The notes below the pieces were generated by a model. The model was not told the origin of the DNA and searched no databases. It worked only from the letters and a program-made list of their open reading frames with translations. The position numbers and the translations under genes are program-made. This document shows, one piece after another, positions 16,435-19,481 of a stretch of 19,481 nt of DNA. The first letter of the stretch is position 1, and every line of letters begins with the position of its first letter. The stretch lies in the NCBI GenBank assembly GCA_964441235.1, contig CAYTUQ010000065.1:1-19481 (forward strand), in the 5' to 3' direction. Origin of the DNA: BS750m-G69 sp964441235 (GTDB taxonomy: Bacteria; Fidelibacterota; UBA2242).

Positions 16435-16746
16435 GTGCTAACAATAAAAAACTTCCCCTTTAAAATTGGGCGAGAGAGCACTCATAGTCATAGGGACATT
16501 TTTGTAGATAATGATCTTTTTTTGGATGATGATGCTCCTTTTAATGTATCGAGAAACCATTTATCAATCAATCACATTAATAATACATTTTATGTTTGGG
16601 ATCGAGGGAGTAGTTTAGGTACAATTGTGAACAATGAACAACTTGGTGGTAGAATATCAAATTTCAAATTGAATCTAGAAAAAGGAGAAAATATTGTTAT
16701 CCTTGGTGATGAATCGTCACCCTTCAAATTTAAAATCATTGTCTAA
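16435..16746 (+). CDS. FHA domain, C-terminal half of a split cNMP-FHA protein
   Basis: This is a forkhead-associated domain, which binds phosphothreonine peptides. It has KIGRE, VSRNHLSI and WDRGSSLGTIVNN, the conserved GR, SxxH and S/LGT-N residues. The only possible start is GTG 16435, without a Shine-Dalgarno, well inside the frame that joins it to the cNMP domain. The linker between (AKDSYDTFVASVKIEG...) looks like ordinary coding sequence. This supports one former gene broken by a nonsense codon rather than two genes. As a separate product it may not be made. Confidence 0.75.
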   Translation: MLTIKNFPFKIGRESTHSHRDIFVDNDLFLDDDAPFNVSRNHLSINHINNTFYVWDRGSSLGTIVNNEQLGGRISNFKLNLEKGENIVILGDESSPFKFKIIV

Positions 16747-16790
16747 CTTATTATAAAAAAAGTTTAAGCGTTCACGGATGTAAGTGTAAA

Positions 16791-16892
16791 ACCCGTTAGA
16801 TATAGAATCACTGATAATGAGAAAAATATTAATCAGTTGAGCAAAAGAAATTTGAACACAGTAAGAGACAGAGAACAATTATCTAACGGGGT
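16791..16892. repeat. inverted-repeat element, family B, upstream of the GxxExxY remnant
   Basis: The arms ACCCGTTAGATA (16791-16802) and TATCTAACGGGGT (16880-16892) pair over 11 bp plus ends. An ATG at 16905 with AAGG upstream begins a 19-residue frame, MEKEEIEKLIPINSRLVVV, which may be the old start of the GxxExxY gene or an unrelated leader. Confidence 0.6.
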
Positions 16893-16967
16893 AAATAAGG
16901 AAAAATGGAAAAAGAAGAAATAGAGAAATTGATCCCGATTAATTCGAGATTGGTTGTTGTATAGATG

Positions 16968-17056
16968 TTCACCCTGTTAAATAGTAAAGATTTTTCACAA
17001 CACCAGAAGGCACGTCTGTGGAAGTATAATTATCAAAAATTATTTAACAGGGTGAA
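16968..17056. repeat. inverted-repeat element, family B, perfect 16-bp arms
   Basis: TTCACCCTGTTAAATA (16968-16983) and TATTTAACAGGGTGAA (17041-17056) are perfect reverse complements. The element is 89 bp long. It lies where the N-terminal half of the GxxExxY gene should be, so it seems to have replaced or removed that part. Confidence 0.7.
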
Positions 17057-17061
17057 TCTGA

Positions 17062-17320
17062 GAAAGAGATATCAGTGTCTTTCCATCAGGCATTTGCCTG
17101 ATTGGGATACACAGGCTAGATTTTTTAGTAGAAAAAGAAATTGTTTTAGAACTTAAGACAGTTGAAGAAATCCATAAGAAATATTATGCCCAAGTTAGGT
17201 CATATTTATCACGTAGTGATCCCTATGGGAAAAGCAGTTAATAAAGATATAGGATTGTTAATTAATTTTTCAGACTTTAAGCTGGATCCACGAAGGGTAG
17301 AAAGAAAAATAAGGAGATAA
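17062..17320 (+). pseudogene. GxxExxY (PD-(D/E)XK-like) gene remnant, 3' part, frameshifted
   Basis: An open stretch from 17062 reads ERDISVFPSGICLIGIHRLDFLVEKE and continues IVLELKTVEEIHKKYYAQVRSYL. This is the core of the GxxExxY family, with the Asp and ExK of a PD-(D/E)XK nuclease fold. After SYL about 22 extra bases, including a hairpin ATCAC-GTA-GTGAT, shift the frame. The end resumes as KAVNKDIGLLINFSDFKLDPRRVERK to a TAA at 17318. The N-terminal half, including the GxxExxY motif itself, is missing and an inverted-repeat element stands there. The family's function is unknown. The gene is clearly inactive here. Confidence 0.75.
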
Positions 17321-17395
17321 GTATATTTCCCTTTTTCCCTCTTTACCCTTTTTCCTTACTTACACCTGTGAACGGTGACAAAGAGCTCACTAAAT

Positions 17396-18563
17396 ATGAT
17401 TCCAAGAAAAAATATCAATAGAGCAATCCGTAAAGCAATTTCGCAACCTTCCTATGCTCTAACCAATTTAAATCACAGACTCATATCAACTCTATCATAT
17501 CAATTCAGTAACGGGAAAAGTTATTGGCCTGAGACAATTTCACTATTTCTAACATATTCTTGTAATCTAAGATGTTATATGTGTGGACAATGGGGAGAAG
17601 AAGGCGTCTTCAAAAATTATAAAAAAAGATATTCTGAAAATCAGGCTCTCACTCGAAGAAATAAAAGACCCGATTGACGGTGTAAAACATTTTAAACCAA
17701 ATATTACCCTTTTTGGAGGAGAACCGATGCTCTATCCAAACTGGATAAAGGTTGTAGAAATTGTTAAATCCGCCGGTTTAAGATGCAACATCATTACCAA
17801 CGGCGTGCTAATAGGTCGTTGGGCACAAGAAATAGTCGATATTGGGCTGGATGAGATTATCTTTTCACTAGATGGTCCCGAAGAAATTCATGACAAAATA
17901 AGACGAGTCCCGGGAACATTTAATAAATCTATTGAAGGATCTCATATTCTCAACGATATAAAGCACAAAAAAAATACGACCAAGCCTCTCATCAATATCA
18001 ACAGCACATTAAGCGAAATCAGTTATAAATATACTGACGAAATTATTTCAATTGCAGAAGGTATAAATACAGACGGACTGACATTTCATCATCTGCTTTT
18101 TCTACACAAAGACACTACTCGTGATTTTATCAATTTTTTCAAAGAACGATTTGGACAAATCCCAAGTAATTGGTTAGGATTTGTTGTAGAAAAATTACCG
18201 GATATAGATATCAGCTATCTAACTGAGAAAATTCATCAAATTCATAAAAATAAATATAAAACCAATGTTACTTTCTATCCCAACTTAAGTGATAATGAAA
18301 TCAAACAGTGGTATTCACAATTCTCTTTCAAAGCAACATCTTATAAAAACAAATGCTTGAGCCTATGGATGACAGCATACATTTTCCCGGATGGTTCAGT
18401 GAGGCCATATCATACAATGAACTATTCTCCTGGAAATATTAAACATGAAAAGTTTACAGCAATATGGAACAATTCAAAATACAGAGAATACCGTAACTAT
18501 ATTAAAAAGAACAAATACTTTCCGATTTGTTCCAAAGGTTGCACTGAACTCTTTAGATATTGA
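17396..18563 (+). pseudogene. radical SAM protein with a frameshift after the CxxxCxxC motif
   Basis: Radical SAM enzymes use a 4Fe-4S cluster to cleave S-adenosylmethionine. The first frame (ATG 17396, or GTG 17375) carries TYSCNLRCYMCGQWGEEG, the cluster motif, and runs out at 17677. The rest continues in the +1 frame (to 18563) with LFGGEPMLYPNW, FSLDGPEEIHDKIR and a SPASM/twitch-like end: CLSLWMTAYIFPDGSVRPYHTMNYSPGNI and ICSKGC. The switch is best placed at the run of seven A at 17621-17627; six would restore one chain. In the C-terminal region a Tyr stands where a cysteine is usual (VRPY). The substrate is unknown. RNA polymerase slippage or a sequencing error could mean the gene is still functional. 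Confidence 0.8.
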
Positions 18564-18577
18564 CGGGAAATAAACAA

Positions 18578-18606
18578 TTGACAAAATGTTAGTTAATACT
18601 TAAATT
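18578..18606 (+). promoter_or_regulatory. sigma-70 type promoter candidate
   Basis: TTGACA (18578-18583) and TAAATT (18601-18606), 17 bp apart, lie 20-50 nt before the response regulator start. The -35 box is perfect and the -10 box 4/6. Confidence 0.4.
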
Positions 18607-18625
18607 AATTTAAAAGAGGTGGATA

Positions 18626-19009
18626 ATGCCAATAAGAAAAATTTTAATTGTTGATGATGAGCAAGATATCGTCGAACTTCTCGATGACTTTCTAATTCAA
18701 AAGGGATATGAAACTGCAAAAGCGTATACAAAAAGGGAAGCTTCTGAACAGATAGATAAATTCAAACCCGGCATTATACTTTTAGACATAAAACTACCAG
18801 ATGGTGATGGTATCGTCTTTCTTAAAGAAATAAAACAGAAATATCCCAATATAGAAGTTATTATGATAACAGGTCTCGCAGATAAAGAAATTGCATTAGA
18901 AGCTTTAAAAAATGGAGCAGCAGATTACATTTGCAAACCGATAGATTTCAACTATCTTTCTATTAGCGTACTCTCAAAGGTTATTTCATCATACAGAGAA
19001 AAAACATAA
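18626..19009 (+). CDS. single-domain response regulator
   Basis: This is a 127-residue stand-alone receiver: D10/D11 (IVDDEQDIV), phosphoacceptor D54 (LLDIKLPDGDG), T in MITGLAD and K in ICKPID. There is no output domain. GAGGTGG lies 6-8 nt before the ATG, a strong ribosome-binding site. No kinase is adjacent in the window, so its partner is unknown. It is intact although its neighbours on the left are broken. Confidence 0.93.
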   Translation: MPIRKILIVDDEQDIVELLDDFLIQKGYETAKAYTKREASEQIDKFKPGIILLDIKLPDGDGIVFLKEIKQKYPNIEVIMITGLADKEIALEALKNGAADYICKPIDFNYLSISVLSKVISSYREKT

Positions 19010-19255
19010 ATAAGTTTACTAAAAAAAGCCACAAAATGCACATACCGGAGGCATCCCAATGGGAAAACACACAAAAATTCTTTTTATAATTTCAATATCC
19101 TCCGGCTGGCGGATGTCTTTCCATTGGAATCTCTATGAGTCGTATGACCTTCGTGATCGACAATATCTACATGCATTTTTTATCGTACGATCCCTCTGAA
19201 GGCAGTTGTTGTAAATCGTCCTTTTTAAAACGGACTCATAAACATAATCGTAAAT
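19010..19255. other. intergenic region with imperfect palindromes
   Basis: No gene is seen. CCGGAGG (19045-19051) pairs with CCTCCGG (19099-19105), and CCAATGG (19056-19062) with CCATTGG (19121-19127). The string GTCTTTCCAT at about 19115-19124 also occurs near 17077-17086 in the GxxExxY remnant, where it again precedes a palindrome. Confidence 0.4.
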
Positions 19256-19428
19256 GTTCACGGATGTAAGTGTAAACCCCGTTAGATATGAAAGCACAGA
19301 AGTATCAATCAGTTAAACAAAACAGATTTAGAAACAGAGAACAATTATCTAACAGGGTAAATAAAGAAAAATGGGAAATAAGGAAAAATGGAAAAAGAAG
19401 AAATAGAGAAATTGATCCCGATTAATTC
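19256..19428 (+). repeat. second copy of the GxxExxY cassette left end
   Basis: This 173-bp stretch closely matches 16770-16945: the GTTCACGGATGTAAGTGTAAA end, family B arms ACCCCGTTAGATA (19276-19288) and TATCTAACAGGGT (19346-19358), and the frame start MEKEEIEKLIPINS. A 17-bp tandem duplication (ATAAAGAAAAATGGGAA and its variant) is added. After 19428 the two copies diverge. The rest lies outside the window or is lost. Confidence 0.7.
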
Positions 19429-19481
19429 AGCAATTTTATCACCATAGTAAATTAGATTAATAACCGTGCATGAATGTTGAA

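Larger units (their letters stand above)
16769..17374 (+). mobile_element. GxxExxY cassette with terminal inverted repeats
   Basis: This stretch of about 606 bp is bounded by CGTTCACGGATGTAAGT (16769-16785) and ACTTACACCTGTGAACG (17358-17374), inverted repeats of 17 bp with two mismatches. It contains family B inverted repeats and the 3' part of a GxxExxY-type gene. Its left 176 bp recur at 19256-19428. No clear target duplication is visible at its ends. The mobile nature is inferred. Confidence 0.55.

Noticed and set aside
16905..16964. FabZ-like N-terminus (MEKEEIEKLIP)
   Set aside because: Similarity is limited to about ten residues, the frame stops after 19, and the same start recurs in a repeat copy at 19389.
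16965..17156. 63-codon open frame starting MFTLLNSKDF
   Set aside because: It runs through an inverted-repeat element and then out of frame through the GxxExxY remnant.
16769..19428. CRISPR array from the spaced repeats
   Set aside because: Only two long copies about 2.5 kb apart with genes between; no short regular repeats or spacers.

Overview
The window is AT-rich bacterial chromosome from a Gram-negative-type organism with flagella or chemotaxis and sigma-54 regulation. The gene families (CheD, CheX, CheZ-like, CheB, HDOD, FapA/DUF342, NtrC-type regulator) do not fix the phylum. An uncultured lineage rich in dispersed inverted repeats and GxxExxY genes is plausible (inference).

Left part (1-5367): the 3' end of a PAS histidine kinase and a single-domain response regulator. 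Next is a tightly overlapping run of cheD, an HDOD gene, cheY and cheX. Then comes a cheB gene whose receiver and methylesterase halves lie in one frame but are separated by a TAA stop. A 99-bp inverted-repeat element lies just before cheD.

Middle part (5368-13328): a 452-bp intergenic region carries a good sigma-54 promoter candidate. It leads into a second HDOD gene, a decayed cheY remnant whose N-terminus is replaced by an inverted-repeat element, and a CheZ-like phosphatase with a FliM-like C-terminal tail. A second 99-bp element of the same family follows. After it come a small CxC protein, FapA, a receiver-GAF protein with a possible degenerate GGDEF domain, another response regulator and an NtrC-type sigma-54 activator. 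The activator may control its own operon (inference). No cheA, cheW, cheR or receptor gene is in the window.

Right part (13333-19481): an accessory region. It holds a truncated YwqK/MORN gene on the minus strand, a transposase remnant with an apparent internal deletion, dusB, and a cyclic-nucleotide-binding/FHA protein split by an in-frame TAA. Next is a remnant GxxExxY nuclease-like gene inside a cassette of about 0.6 kb with imperfect terminal inverted repeats, then a frameshifted radical SAM gene and a response regulator. A second copy of the left end of the GxxExxY cassette runs towards the window edge.

Two themes stand out. Small inverted-repeat elements, some inside genes, belong to at least two families. 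At least seven genes are broken (cheB, cheY, YwqK-like, transposase, cNMP-FHA, GxxExxY, radical SAM), which suggests a decaying locus or assembly errors at some sites.
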